DNA of 16,240 bases from Pseudomonadota bacterium (GCA_023445955.1 JAEXJH010000459.1:1-16240), one strand, 5' to 3'. Positions 6,388 to 13,833 are shown, counted from the first letter of the stretch. A program made the numbers and translations. Notes: generated from the letters alone by a model not told the origin.

Positions 6388-7824
6388 ATGACTCGGTCCC
6401 CGCCCTCCTGGCGCGATTGGCTGGATCGCGGACGAGTGGGGCTTTGGCGCGACTCCGTCTTCGATCAGTTGCGCGTGCTGCTCGCCATGGTCTTCGCCGG
6501 CGGCTCGGCGATCGCCTTCGGCGGGGCGTGGTATTTCTCCAACGACGCGGCCAACGGGGCTTACGACCAGCTGCTGATCAGCGCCGCCGTACAGATCGCC
6601 GAGACCCTCAGTGTCGAGAACGGCGTCATCGTCGTCTCGCCGCCCGATGCGGCGTTCGAGACGCTGGCGCTGTCGAAGGACGACCGCGTCTTCTACGCCG
6701 TGCGCGGGCCGAACGGCGCGCTGCTGACTGGCTATCCGGGCCTGCGCCAGGCTTCCTCGCGGCGGTTCTCGGAGCTGCCGCGCCTGACCGACGACCGGTT
6801 CCTGGGCGTCCCCGTGCGGTCGGTGAGCCTGGCCCGCTACGTCTCCGCGCCCGAGGTTCGGGGCTGGGCGGTGGTGACGATCAGCCAGTCGCGCCAGGCC
6901 CGCCGCGCCCTGTCGCTGAAGCTGATGGCGCGGATGTCGTCGCTGATCCTGGCGGTCAGCGTGCTGGGCTTCCTGGTCTCGCTCTCGGCCGCCCGGAGAG
7001 CGCTGGCGCCGCTCAGCCGCATCGAGGCGGCGCTGGAGGCGCGCGAGCCGCATGACGTCACCCCACTGGCCGTCGACAGCCCGCGCGAGACCCGCGCCCT
7101 GATCGACGCCATCAACCAGTCCATGGCGCGCCTGGCCGACCGCATGGACCGCCTGCAGAAGTTCGCCGCCGTCGCCGCCCACCAGATCCGCACGCCGCTA
7201 GCCGCCGTCGCCGCCCAGCTCGAAGTGCTCGAGCACGACGACAAGACCGGCGCGCACAAGGCCCGCATCCATCGCATCCGGGATCGGGTGGCCGAGCTGG
7301 GACGGTTCACCCATCAGCTGCTGGGGCACGCCATGATCTCGTATCGCCGGGACATGGCGCCGCGCGAACGGTTCGACGCTGTCCCGCTGGCGCGGCGCGC
7401 GCTGGAGGACGGCGTGCCGCTGTCCCTCGGCCGCGACCTGACGGTGTCGTTCCATGCCCCCGAAGGTCCCATCTGGCTGATCGGCGACCCCATCATCTTG
7501 AAGGAAGGCCTGACGAACCTGGTCCACAACGCTGCGCTACACGGGGCCGACACGGTCTTGGAACTACGCCTGGAAGAGCGCGAGGATCGCTGCCGGCTCA
7601 CCATCTTCGATGACGGCCCCGGTATTCCCGAAGCGGAGTGGGATGCGGTCTTCCAGCCCTTCGCCTCGCGCCAGGCCGGCGGTCGCGCCGACAGCGCGGG
7701 CCTGGGCCTGTCGATCGCGCGCGAGGCGGTCCGCTCGCACAACGGGACCATCCGCTTTCACCAGCGGGCGCCGCGAGGCTTCGAAGTGGAGATGGACCTG
7801 CCCATCGCGAGCGATCCGTCATGA
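6388..7824 (+). CDS. TctE-like sensor histidine kinase
   Basis: This inner-membrane sensor kinase of 478 residues is the probable partner of the regulator at 4172. Two membrane helices (about 29-50 and 181-202) flank a periplasmic domain of about 130 residues. A short juxtamembrane linker leads to the phospho-acceptor motif AAHQIRTPL with H265. Gln in place of the usual Glu/Asp after His is characteristic of the TctE/tricarboxylate kinase group. The ATPase domain shows the N-box EGLTNLVHNAALHG (N377, N381), DDGPGIP (408-414), the F-box FQPF and SAGLGLSIA (436-444), so it looks catalytically complete. The ribosome-binding site is weak (CCGGG). Its stop overlaps the next gene by ATGA, so it is translationally coupled to the solute-binding protein. 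The divergent CitMHS gene is the likely target. Family is secure; the ligand is inferred to be a carboxylate. Confidence 0.9.
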   Translation: MTRSPPSWRDWLDRGRVGLWRDSVFDQLRVLLAMVFAGGSAIAFGGAWYFSNDAANGAYDQLLISAAVQIAETLSVENGVIVVSPPDAAFETLALSKDDRVFYAVRGPNGALLTGYPGLRQASSRRFSELPRLTDDRFLGVPVRSVSLARYVSAPEVRGWAVVTISQSRQARRALSLKLMARMSSLILAVSVLGFLVSLSAARRALAPLSRIEAALEAREPHDVTPLAVDSPRETRALIDAINQSMARLADRMDRLQKFAAVAAHQIRTPLAAVAAQLEVLEHDDKTGAHKARIHRIRDRVAELGRFTHQLLGHAMISYRRDMAPRERFDAVPLARRALEDGVPLSLGRDLTVSFHAPEGPIWLIGDPIILKEGLTNLVHNAALHGADTVLELRLEEREDRCRLTIFDDGPGIPEAEWDAVFQPFASRQAGGRADSAGLGLSIAREAVRSHNGTIRFHQRAPRGFEVEMDLPIASDPS

Positions 7825-8945
7825 GGACCCGTCCTGTCATCGGCCTCGCCGTGGCGGTCGCCCTGATCGCGACTCTTGCGGCGACCATCCTCGCCCTGTC
7901 GCCCCGCCCCGCCCCGCAGACGCCGCCCTACACAGCGCCGCCGGGCGCCACCGTGACGATGTTCCCGGCCGTCGGCGGCGCGTCGACCCGCGTCATGACC
8001 ATCGAGGCGGCGACCGATGTCAGCTTCAGCCGCGCATTCATCACCGACTTCCAGCAGGCCAATCCAGGGCTGGCGGTGCGCTATGTCGACCTGCTCAGCA
8101 GCGCGCTGTTCGCGCACGCCTCGGCCCTGTGCCAGACGCACTCGCCCAGCGCCGATCTCTATCTGACCGTCGCCACCGATCACCTGGTGCGCCTGGCCAA
8201 CGACGGATGCGCCACAACCCTGCCGGCCAACGTTACGCGCGGCGTACCCAGTTGGGCGCAATGGCGACGCAACGTCGTGGCCTTCAGCCTGGAACCCGGC
8301 GTCTTCGTCTACAACAAGCGCCTGATCGCCGCCGACCGCGTGCCGCGCGACCATCTCCAGCTGATCGAGGCCCTGCGCGGCGATACCGAGTTCTGGCGCG
8401 GCCGCATCGGCACCTACGATATCCGGCAGGCCGGTTCGGGCTATGTCTACGCCTCGTCCGACGCTCGGCAGCCGGCGACCTATGGGCGGCTGATCGAGAG
8501 TTTCGGCCGCGCCCGTATCCAGGTCTACTGCTGCTCGAACGAAATGGTGGACGCCGTCGCCCGGCGCCAGATCCTGCTCGCCTACAACGTCCAGAAGTCC
8601 TACGCCTTCGCGGGCCTGCGCAAGAATCCCGACCTGGGCGTCGTCGTCCCGTTGGACTACCAGGCGATGCAGACCCGCTCGGTGATGGTCACCCGCGAAG
8701 CCCCCAACCGTCGCGAGGCGGTCGCCTTCGTGGCCTATCTGGCCTCGGCGCGCGGCCAGCGGATGGCGGCCGTGCAGCTATCGCCCCTGGAAAGCCTGGA
8801 AACCACGCAAGGCGCCTCCCCGCGTCTGATCAGCCCGGTCGCGGTCGGGCCAGTGCTGCTGGGCCTGGACGATCAGGCCCGGCGCAGCCGCTTCATCGAG
8901 GAATGGACACGGGCGATCGATCCGCCGGAAACCGCGCCGCGCTGA
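7821..8945 (+). CDS. Extracellular solute-binding protein, probable accessory sensor of the kinase
   Basis: The product has 374 residues. The N-terminal hydrophobic segment (VIGLAVAVALIATLAATILAL) after basic residues acts as a signal peptide or membrane anchor. The mature part resembles periplasmic binding proteins of the iron/AfuA-like fold: DVSFSRAFITDFQQANPGLAVRYVD, VFVYNKRLIAADRVP, LAYNVQKSYAF and VPLDYQ. Cysteines at LCQTHS, DGCATT and VYCCSN may form disulfides. I chose the ATG at 7821 because it overlaps the kinase stop as ATGA and gives a proper signal sequence; an open frame further upstream lies inside the kinase gene. No ABC permease or ATPase gene is present here. Coupling to a kinase therefore suggests that it presents ligand to the sensor rather than feeding a transporter (inference). 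The ligand is unknown. Confidence 0.8.
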   Translation: MRTRPVIGLAVAVALIATLAATILALSPRPAPQTPPYTAPPGATVTMFPAVGGASTRVMTIEAATDVSFSRAFITDFQQANPGLAVRYVDLLSSALFAHASALCQTHSPSADLYLTVATDHLVRLANDGCATTLPANVTRGVPSWAQWRRNVVAFSLEPGVFVYNKRLIAADRVPRDHLQLIEALRGDTEFWRGRIGTYDIRQAGSGYVYASSDARQPATYGRLIESFGRARIQVYCCSNEMVDAVARRQILLAYNVQKSYAFAGLRKNPDLGVVVPLDYQAMQTRSVMVTREAPNRREAVAFVAYLASARGQRMAAVQLSPLESLETTQGASPRLISPVAVGPVLLGLDDQARRSRFIEEWTRAIDPPETAPR

Positions 8946-8950
8946 CGCGA

Positions 8951-8969
8951 TGACAGGCTGGTGTCAGCC
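8951..8969. promoter_or_regulatory. Inverted repeat between solute-binding protein and TerC genes
   Basis: In the 44-base gap, TGACA (8951-8955) and TGTCA (8962-8966) form a dyad with a 6-base spacer, and the overlapping GGCTG-GTGT-CAGCC (8956-8969) could fold as a 5-bp hairpin. No U-run follows, so it is not a convincing terminator. It could be an operator for the TerC-family gene, or chance. Confidence 0.25.
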
Positions 8970-8989
8970 AGGCTTGGTAACGAGCCGAC

Positions 8990-9685
8990 ATGCATGATCT
9001 GGCTTTCCTCGGCGGCGTCTCGACCGCAACCCTGACCGCCTTCCTTCAGGTGCTGATGATCGATCTGGTCCTGGCCGGCGACAACGCCGTCGCCGTCGGC
9101 CTGGTCGCCGCCGGCCTGCCGGCGCGGGATCGTGGCAAGGTGATCTTCTACGGCCTGCTGGCGGCCGTGGTCATGCGGATCGGTTTTGCGCTGATCACCA
9201 CCTGGCTGCTGGGCGTTGTGGGCCTGCTGCTGGCCGGCGGCCTGCTGCTGCTGTGGGTCTGCTGGAAGATGTGGCGCGAGTTGCGCGTGCAGGCGGCCGA
9301 AGCCGACGCCGCTGCGGACAACGAGCCCGTCGCCAGGCCGACCAAGACCTTCCGTCAGGCCTTCCTGCAGATCCTGGTCGCCGACCTTTCGATGTCGCTC
9401 GACAACGTGCTGGCCGTCGCCGGCGCGGCGCGCGAGCACCCGTCCGTGCTGGTGGCGGGCCTGCTGCTGTCGATCCTGCTGATGGGCGTCGCGGCGACCT
9501 GGATCGCCCGCCTGCTGCATCGCTATCGCTGGATCGGCTATGTCGGCCTGGCGATCGTGCTCTACGTCGCTCTGCACATGGTTTGGGAAGGCCACCGGGC
9601 GCTGGTCAGGGACCTGGACAAGGTGGCGGCCTACAACGCGGCCACGCCGGCGCTCTTGCATATCCCGCCCGGCGCGCGTCGCTAG
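8990..9685 (+). CDS. TerC-family (YjbE-like) integral membrane protein
   Basis: This inner-membrane protein has 231 residues. TerC-family proteins are linked to metal-ion homeostasis, with several members implicated in Mn2+ export or in loading exported metalloproteins. Two internally related halves each carry the family motif: IDLVLAGDNAVAVG (D25, D31, N32) and ADLSMSLDNVLAVAG (D132, D138, N139). A charged linker (QAAEADAAADNEP) separates them. About seven hydrophobic segments are visible and the size fits the short YjbE group. The ATG at 8990 places the first helix properly; no strong ribosome-binding site is seen. It lies 44 bases after the solute-binding protein gene and may belong to the same transcript. 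A functional tie to carboxylate uptake is unclear; metal co-transport with citrate is one possibility. Confidence 0.85.
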   Translation: MHDLAFLGGVSTATLTAFLQVLMIDLVLAGDNAVAVGLVAAGLPARDRGKVIFYGLLAAVVMRIGFALITTWLLGVVGLLLAGGLLLLWVCWKMWRELRVQAAEADAAADNEPVARPTKTFRQAFLQILVADLSMSLDNVLAVAGAAREHPSVLVAGLLLSILLMGVAATWIARLLHRYRWIGYVGLAIVLYVALHMVWEGHRALVRDLDKVAAYNAATPALLHIPPGARR

Positions 9686-9816
9686 GCGCCATGGGTCGCG
9701 ACGAAAAGTTTTCCGCTTCTATACAAATTCCCAATGTGACCGCCCCACCGTCGACATGACGCTTCCAAGGTCTACTGGAACGGTCCACCAGCCGCGTCCT
9801 GACCGCCCGAGGCCCC

Positions 9817-10533
9817 ATGTCCGAAGCCGCCCCCGTCGCCACGCCCGGCGTCAAGGTCCTGGTCGTCGAGGACGAGCGCGAGACCGCCGACCATATGCGC
9901 CAGGCGCTGGAAGCGTTCGGCTGCCGCGTCGACCTGGCCAATGACGGCCTATCGGGAGTGACCCTGGCCCGGGATGGCGGGTACGACGTGCTGATCGTCG
10001 ACCGCATGATCCCCGTGCTGGACGGTCTGTCCGCGGTCACGCAGCTGCGCTCGGCCGGTGTCGAGACCCCGATCCTGTTCGTCACCGCCATGGGCTCTGT
10101 CGGCGATCGGGTCGAAGGCCTGCAGGCCGGCGGCGACGACTATCTGGTCAAGCCATTCTCGTTCGCCGAGCTGAACGCCCGCGTCGCGGCCCTGGCCCGC
10201 CGATCGTCGCTGCCCTTGCGCGAGCGCACCGTGCTGTATTGCGGCGACCTGACCTTGAACCGCCTGGAACGTTCGGCCGCGCGGGGCGATCTGGCGATCA
10301 ACCTGCTGCCGCTGGAGTACAAGCTGCTGGAGTACCTGATGCTGCACGCCGGCCAGGTCGTGACCCGCGCAATGCTGCTGGAAAAGGTCTGGGGCTTCCA
10401 CTTCGATCCGCGCACCAACATCGTCGAGACCCATCTGAGCCGCCTGCGGACCAAGGTCGACAGACCCGGCTTCGCCTCGGTGATCGTCACGGTGCGGGGC
10501 GAAGGCTATGTGATCGGTCCGGTCGCGTCATGA
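9817..10533 (+). CDS. OmpR-family response regulator
   Basis: The product is a 238-residue transcriptional regulator. The receiver domain (about 12-126) has E18/D19, phospho-acceptor D62 in LIVDRMIPVLDG, T90 and K112 in GDDYLVKPFSF. The winged-helix domain (about 140-235) includes LLPLEYKLLEYLMLHAGQVV, the recognition helix TNIVETHLSRLRTKV and the wing VRGEGYVIG. GAGG at 9809-9812 supports the start. The 131-base upstream gap (9686-9816) holds no convincing promoter match, only an AT-rich patch near 9703-9730 and a TTCCA-N8-TGGAA dyad (9763-9780). The gene is followed by its sensor kinase through an unusual duplicated junction. The convergent TBDR/phosphatase/propeller operon is a plausible target, on position alone. 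Confidence 0.9.
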   Translation: MSEAAPVATPGVKVLVVEDERETADHMRQALEAFGCRVDLANDGLSGVTLARDGGYDVLIVDRMIPVLDGLSAVTQLRSAGVETPILFVTAMGSVGDRVEGLQAGGDDYLVKPFSFAELNARVAALARRSSLPLRERTVLYCGDLTLNRLERSAARGDLAINLLPLEYKLLEYLMLHAGQVVTRAMLLEKVWGFHFDPRTNIVETHLSRLRTKVDRPGFASVIVTVRGEGYVIGPVAS

Positions 10534-10552
10534 GGCCGGTCGCGTCATGAGG
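10519..10552 (+). repeat. Perfect 17-bp tandem duplication at the regulator/kinase junction
   Basis: CCGGTCGCGTCATGAGG occurs twice in immediate tandem (10519-10535 and 10536-10552) without mismatch. The first copy contains the regulator stop as ATGA and the second contains the kinase start. The ancestral junction was presumably a simple 4-base ATGA overlap. Confidence 0.9.
10530..10550 (+). CDS. Six-codon mini-ORF (MRPVAS) created by the duplication
   Basis: The ATG at 10530 overlaps the regulator stop (ATGA, 10530-10533), reads ATG AGG CCG GTC GCG TCA TGA, and ends at a TGA (10548-10550) that overlaps the kinase ATG at 10547, again as ATGA. A terminating ribosome could thus be relayed regulator to mini-ORF to kinase. 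No peptide function is proposed. The arrangement is read directly from sequence; its translation is inference. Confidence 0.4.
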   Translation: MRPVAS

Positions 10553-11974
10553 ATGGATGAAGCCGACCCAAGTCCGGCGTGGGGCGGCCTGACGGCGCTG
10601 AGCCGCAGCACCGGCATGCGCCTGGCCCTGATCCAGGTGGTCATCGTGGTCATGGCCTTCGCCCTGGCCGGTTACCTGGCCCAGGCGGCGATCGGCCGGC
10701 TGGAGCGCACGGTAATGAGCGAGCACGTGCGGGGCGAGATCGTCTCGCTACGCGACGAGGTCGTCCAGAAGGGGCGCGATCACCTGCCCTATACCGTGGC
10801 CAAGCGCACCCGCCTGTGGCGCGGTTTCGACTACCGCCTGACCAAGGCCGACGGGACGCTCGAGGCCGGGCGACTGCCGCCTCCGTCCGGCATGGGGTGG
10901 ACCGAGATGGATGGGGTGCCGTCTCGCACGGACGTCTCCAAGCACCGCTTCCTGGTGTTCACCGAGCGGCTGGCCGACGGCTCGCACCTGTCGGTCGGTC
11001 AGGACCTGTCGATCGCCGCGGGCCAGATGCAGGCCGTCGGGCGCGTATTGTTCCTGTGCGGCGCGCTGGGCGCGGCCTTCTGCCTGGCCGCCTCGTTCGC
11101 CTTCAACGTCCGCGCCTGGCGCCGCATCGGCCAGGTGGCGCGCTCGGCGAGGCTGGTCTCGGCCGGCCGACTGGATGTGCGCACGCCCGTTCGCGTGGTC
11201 CGGGCGGGCGACGACCTGGACGACCTGGCCCTGGCCTTCAACGCCATGCTGGACCGCATCGAGGCCCTGATCGACCAGCTGCGCCAAGTGACGACCGACA
11301 TCGCCCACGACATGAGGACGCCCCTCACCCGCCTTCGCCACAAGATCGAGCGGCTGCAGGCGACCATGGTCAGCGGCTCGGCGCACGCCAACGCCGTGGC
11401 GCGCCTGGACGACGACGTCGCCGAGATCCTGCGCACCTTCGACGCCCTGCTGCAGCTGTCCGAGATCAGCCGGCAGAACCAGCCCGATCCGACCATCGAT
11501 CTGGCGGAGACGGCCGCACACGTGGCCGAGGCCTTCCGTCCCGACATCGAGGCCAGCGGCCGGCGGCTCACCATCGCCTGCGCACCAGCCCAGGCCGCAG
11601 CCGACGCCGCCCTGATCGCTCAGGTCTGCGCCAACCTCCTGGAAAACGCCCTGCGGCACACGCCGCCAGGATCCGCGATCGAGATCGAGACTATCCCGAC
11701 GACCGCCGGCGGCGCCCTGCTCAGCGTCCGCGACGACGGCCCTGGCGTGCCGCACGAGGCTCGCGAGGCGGCGTTGAGGCCCTTCTTCCGGCTGGAGGCG
11801 AGCCGAACCACACAAGGCTCGGGTCTGGGCCTGTCGATCGTGGCCGCCATCGCCCGGCGCAGCGGCGCTCAGGTGACCTTGGACGACGCCGGGCCAGGCC
11901 TGGTGGTCAATCTGCTGTTTCCCCCACCGGCGCTCGCCTCCGCGGCGCCGACGGGGGATCTGGCGAACGTCTAG
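10547..11974 (+). CDS. HAMP-domain sensor histidine kinase
   Basis: This 475-residue inner-membrane kinase is partner to the regulator just upstream. Membrane helices at about 24-47 and 164-186 enclose a periplasmic domain of about 115 residues. A HAMP domain (about 187-240) precedes the phospho-acceptor motif TDIAHDMRTPLTRLRHKIE with H254. The ATPase domain has the N-box QVCANLLENALRHT (N363, N367), DDGPGVP (396-402), FFRLEASR and GSGLGLSIV (424-431), so it looks active. Starts at 10547 and 10553 are both possible; 10547 keeps an ATGA overlap with the mini-ORF. Its stop codon overlaps that of the convergent propeller gene on a shared CTAG. The signal is unknown; the neighbouring phosphatase/TBDR operon suggests a link to that nutrient. 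Confidence 0.9.
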   Translation: MRMDEADPSPAWGGLTALSRSTGMRLALIQVVIVVMAFALAGYLAQAAIGRLERTVMSEHVRGEIVSLRDEVVQKGRDHLPYTVAKRTRLWRGFDYRLTKADGTLEAGRLPPPSGMGWTEMDGVPSRTDVSKHRFLVFTERLADGSHLSVGQDLSIAAGQMQAVGRVLFLCGALGAAFCLAASFAFNVRAWRRIGQVARSARLVSAGRLDVRTPVRVVRAGDDLDDLALAFNAMLDRIEALIDQLRQVTTDIAHDMRTPLTRLRHKIERLQATMVSGSAHANAVARLDDDVAEILRTFDALLQLSEISRQNQPDPTIDLAETAAHVAEAFRPDIEASGRRLTIACAPAQAAADAALIAQVCANLLENALRHTPPGSAIEIETIPTTAGGALLSVRDDGPGVPHEAREAALRPFFRLEASRTTQGSGLGLSIVAAIARRSGAQVTLDDAGPGLVVNLLFPPPALASAAPTGDLANV

Positions 11975-12978
11975 CGGTCCAGCACCAGAACGGCGAACGT
12001 CCCAGGCGTCTGGGCGGGACGGCCTCCGGCCTTGGCGGGCGCTTCGTACTTGGCCGAGGGCAGATAGACCTTGCCCGAGGTCGGATCGACGGCGCCGGTC
12101 CTCGAACCGGGCTGGGTCATGATCTTGCCGACCACCGCCACGTCCTTGGGACCGCGCACGGCGATCACCGACAGGCTGCCGTCGCCGCCGCTGGGGATAT
12201 AGGCCAGACCCTTGGCGGCGTCGTAGAAGGCCGCGTCGGGCTTGGGGCCGATCTTCAGCGTGGAGACGACCTTGCCGTCCACGGTCGACACCACCTTGGC
12301 CATGCCGTTGGCGCAGGCCGAGATCAGCACCTTGGCCTTCGCCGCATAGGCCAGGCCGCTGGGCTCCTCGCAGCCCGCCATCGCCCAGTGGTCGACGACC
12401 TTGCGTTGGGCTGCGTCGATCACGACGATCTCGCCCTTGTCCTCGATATTGACGAAGACGCGGCCCTGACCGTCGACCGCGCCGTATTCCAGCGTCCCGG
12501 CGACCGGAATGGTCCCCACGGCCTTGCCGGCCTTCAGGTCGATCAGGGTGATGCTCTCGCCGTGGCCGTTCATGACGAACGCCAGGCCGGTGGTCGGTTC
12601 GACCAGGGCCGCGTCGGGGCTCTTGCCGGTCGGGACGGTGGCGCGCACGGCGCCCGTCATGGCGTCGGCCAGCACCGCGGTGTCATTGCCGCCATTGGTG
12701 ACCAGGATCTCGTTCCCACCCGGCAGCGGCAGGGCGATATGCGCTCGCTGAGCCGGAAGCAGGCTGGGCGTCACCTTGCCGGTATCGAGGTCGAGCGCGG
12801 TGATCGCCGTCCCATGGGCCAGATAAAGGCGGCGATGGACGGGATCGACATTGGCGTAGTCCCAAGGGCCGTCGGGTCCGGCGATGCGCTGGGTGATCTT
12901 CAGCGGCGGGCTGGCGGCGTGCGCCGCGCCACAGGCCAGGACCAGACCGGCCGCCAGGGCCAGGGAAGCGATCTTCAT
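11971..12978 (-). CDS. Secreted YncE-like (YVTN-type) beta-propeller protein
   Basis: The product has 335 residues with a clear signal peptide (MKIASLALAAGLVLACGAAHA, then ASPP), so it is periplasmic. Repeated blade-like units of about 40 residues run through the mature protein, for example VDPVHRRLYLAHGTAITALDLDTGK, TTGLAFVMNGHGESITLIDL, GRVFVNIEDKGEIVVIDAAQRK and DPTSGKVYLPSA, consistent with a six- or seven-bladed propeller of the YncE/YVTN type. The family has no single known reaction; members act as binding scaffolds or occasionally as enzymes. The ATG at 12978 is chosen because AAGGAAA lies at proper spacing and the signal peptide begins there; an in-frame ATG at 13014 would add a polar leader. 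It is the third gene of the TBDR-phosphatase-propeller operon, 97 bases after the phosphatase. Confidence 0.85.
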   Translation of the reverse strand: MKIASLALAAGLVLACGAAHAASPPLKITQRIAGPDGPWDYANVDPVHRRLYLAHGTAITALDLDTGKVTPSLLPAQRAHIALPLPGGNEILVTNGGNDTAVLADAMTGAVRATVPTGKSPDAALVEPTTGLAFVMNGHGESITLIDLKAGKAVGTIPVAGTLEYGAVDGQGRVFVNIEDKGEIVVIDAAQRKVVDHWAMAGCEEPSGLAYAAKAKVLISACANGMAKVVSTVDGKVVSTLKIGPKPDAAFYDAAKGLAYIPSGGDGSLSVIAVRGPKDVAVVGKIMTQPGSRTGAVDPTSGKVYLPSAKYEAPAKAGGRPAQTPGTFAVLVLDR

Positions 12979-12998
12979 GCGGGATTTCCTTGTGCGGA

Positions 12999-13028
12999 TG
13001 TCCGAGCCGGACATGTCTGAGCCAGACG
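12999..13028. repeat. Two tandem 15-bp dyads upstream of the propeller gene
   Basis: TGTCCGAGCCGGACA (12999-13013) is followed directly by TGTCTGAGCCAGACG (13014-13028). They share the GAGCC centre, while the C/G arm pair of the first changes to T/A in the second, so both remain dyads (5-bp and 4-bp arms). They lie 21-50 bases upstream of the propeller start codon. A tandem operator or paired RNA hairpins in the leader would both fit. Confidence 0.6.
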
Positions 13029-13075
13029 AAGATCGACGACGCCCCGCGCCGTCGACCTCATCGATTTGCCTGCCC

Positions 13076-13807
13076 CTACTGCGCCAGGCCGGCCGTCTTC
13101 AGCTCGGCGTGGGCGGTCGCCAGCTTGGCCTGGAACGCGGGCGTCTTGAGCAAGGCCGTGACGAACGCCGCCGACAGCGCCTGGCTGGCGCGGGTGTCGG
13201 TGACGTAGTGCGACCCGCAGACCACTCGACTGTAGGCATAGTCCTGGGCGCGCGTCATCAGCGCCTGGGCCTTCTCGGGGATCAACACGGCCAGGGTCAT
13301 GCCCAGCGAGTAGCCCAGGGTCGAATGGCCGCTGGGGTACGAGGTCAGCGGCTTGTCGTTGGGATCGCAGGTCTGGATCGACGGATCGACCGCCCAGGGA
13401 CGCTTGCGCTGGAACAGCTTCTTGGCGCCGCCGGCGGCGACCGAGGCGTCGTTCTGGACGATGGCCAGCACCTCGCGCGTGGCCGGCAGTTTGGCCATGT
13501 CGAAACCCTCGCCCAGCGTCGGAACGTACATCGAGGGGTCCTCATGGTCGTCGTCCCACTTGGCCTGGGCGCGACGTTCGGGCGAGGCGTCGGCGATGGC
13601 GCGGCGCACATCGGCCAGATCGGCCTTTTCCAGCGCCGAGCCCTCGACGGGCGGCGGCGGCAGCAGGCGGGTCGGCTCGACATCGGCCGGGACCAGCAGT
13701 TGCAGGACCTTCGGCGGCTTGTGGGCCGGTTCGGCCGGCGCCGTCTGGGCCAGGGCCGAAAGGGGCGCGGCGATGATCGCCGCGCTGATCAGGAAGTGAC
13801 GGAACAT
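13076..13807 (-). CDS. Class A-type PAP2 acid phosphatase, periplasmic
   Basis: This phosphomonoesterase of the PAP2/vanadium-haloperoxidase superfamily has 243 residues with a signal peptide (MFRHFLISAAIIAAPLSALA). All three family motifs are intact: K129-x6-R136-P137 (KKLFQRKRP), YPSGHSTLG with H161, and S193-R194-x5-H200-x3-D204 (SRVVCGSHYVTD). These form the phosphate pocket and phospho-histidine mechanism of PhoN-like enzymes. C147 and C197 may pair. AAGGA at proper spacing precedes the ATG. The gene starts 26 bases after the TBDR stop, so the two are almost certainly co-transcribed. Release of phosphate from an organophosphate in the periplasm, after import by the receptor, is the natural reading. 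Soluble and secreted fits better than a membrane lipid phosphatase because no helices follow the signal. Confidence 0.93.
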   Translation of the reverse strand: MFRHFLISAAIIAAPLSALAQTAPAEPAHKPPKVLQLLVPADVEPTRLLPPPPVEGSALEKADLADVRRAIADASPERRAQAKWDDDHEDPSMYVPTLGEGFDMAKLPATREVLAIVQNDASVAAGGAKKLFQRKRPWAVDPSIQTCDPNDKPLTSYPSGHSTLGYSLGMTLAVLIPEKAQALMTRAQDYAYSRVVCGSHYVTDTRASQALSAAFVTALLKTPAFQAKLATAHAELKTAGLAQ

Positions 13808-13833
13808 ACGGAATTCCTTGTCCGGTAAGCGGC

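Noticed and set aside
7638..7820. Upstream start at 7638 for the solute-binding protein
   Set aside because: That extension lies within the kinase ATPase domain in another frame and gives an Arg-rich leader. The ATG at 7821 gives ATGA coupling and a signal sequence.
9703..9713. GAAAAGTTTTC as a terminator or promoter element after the TerC gene
   Set aside because: The stem is A/T only with a one-base centre and no GC stem with a U-run. No -35/-10 pair at acceptable spacing could be fitted around it.
9769..9791. Imperfect repeat GGTCTACTGG/GGTCCACCAG upstream of the second regulator
   Set aside because: Only 7 of 10 positions match with 13-base spacing. This is too weak to separate from chance, although it could be tested as an operator.
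12979..13014. Upstream start at 13014 for the propeller protein
   Set aside because: It would put 12 polar residues before a good signal peptide and would translate through the tandem dyads. The ATG at 12978 has a proper ribosome-binding site.
10579..13020. 813-codon plus-strand open frame overlapping the second kinase and running through the propeller gene
   Set aside because: It is out of frame with the kinase and antisense to the propeller. Its product is Arg/Gly/Pro/His-rich low-complexity sequence with no domain, as expected from chance open frames in GC-rich DNA.
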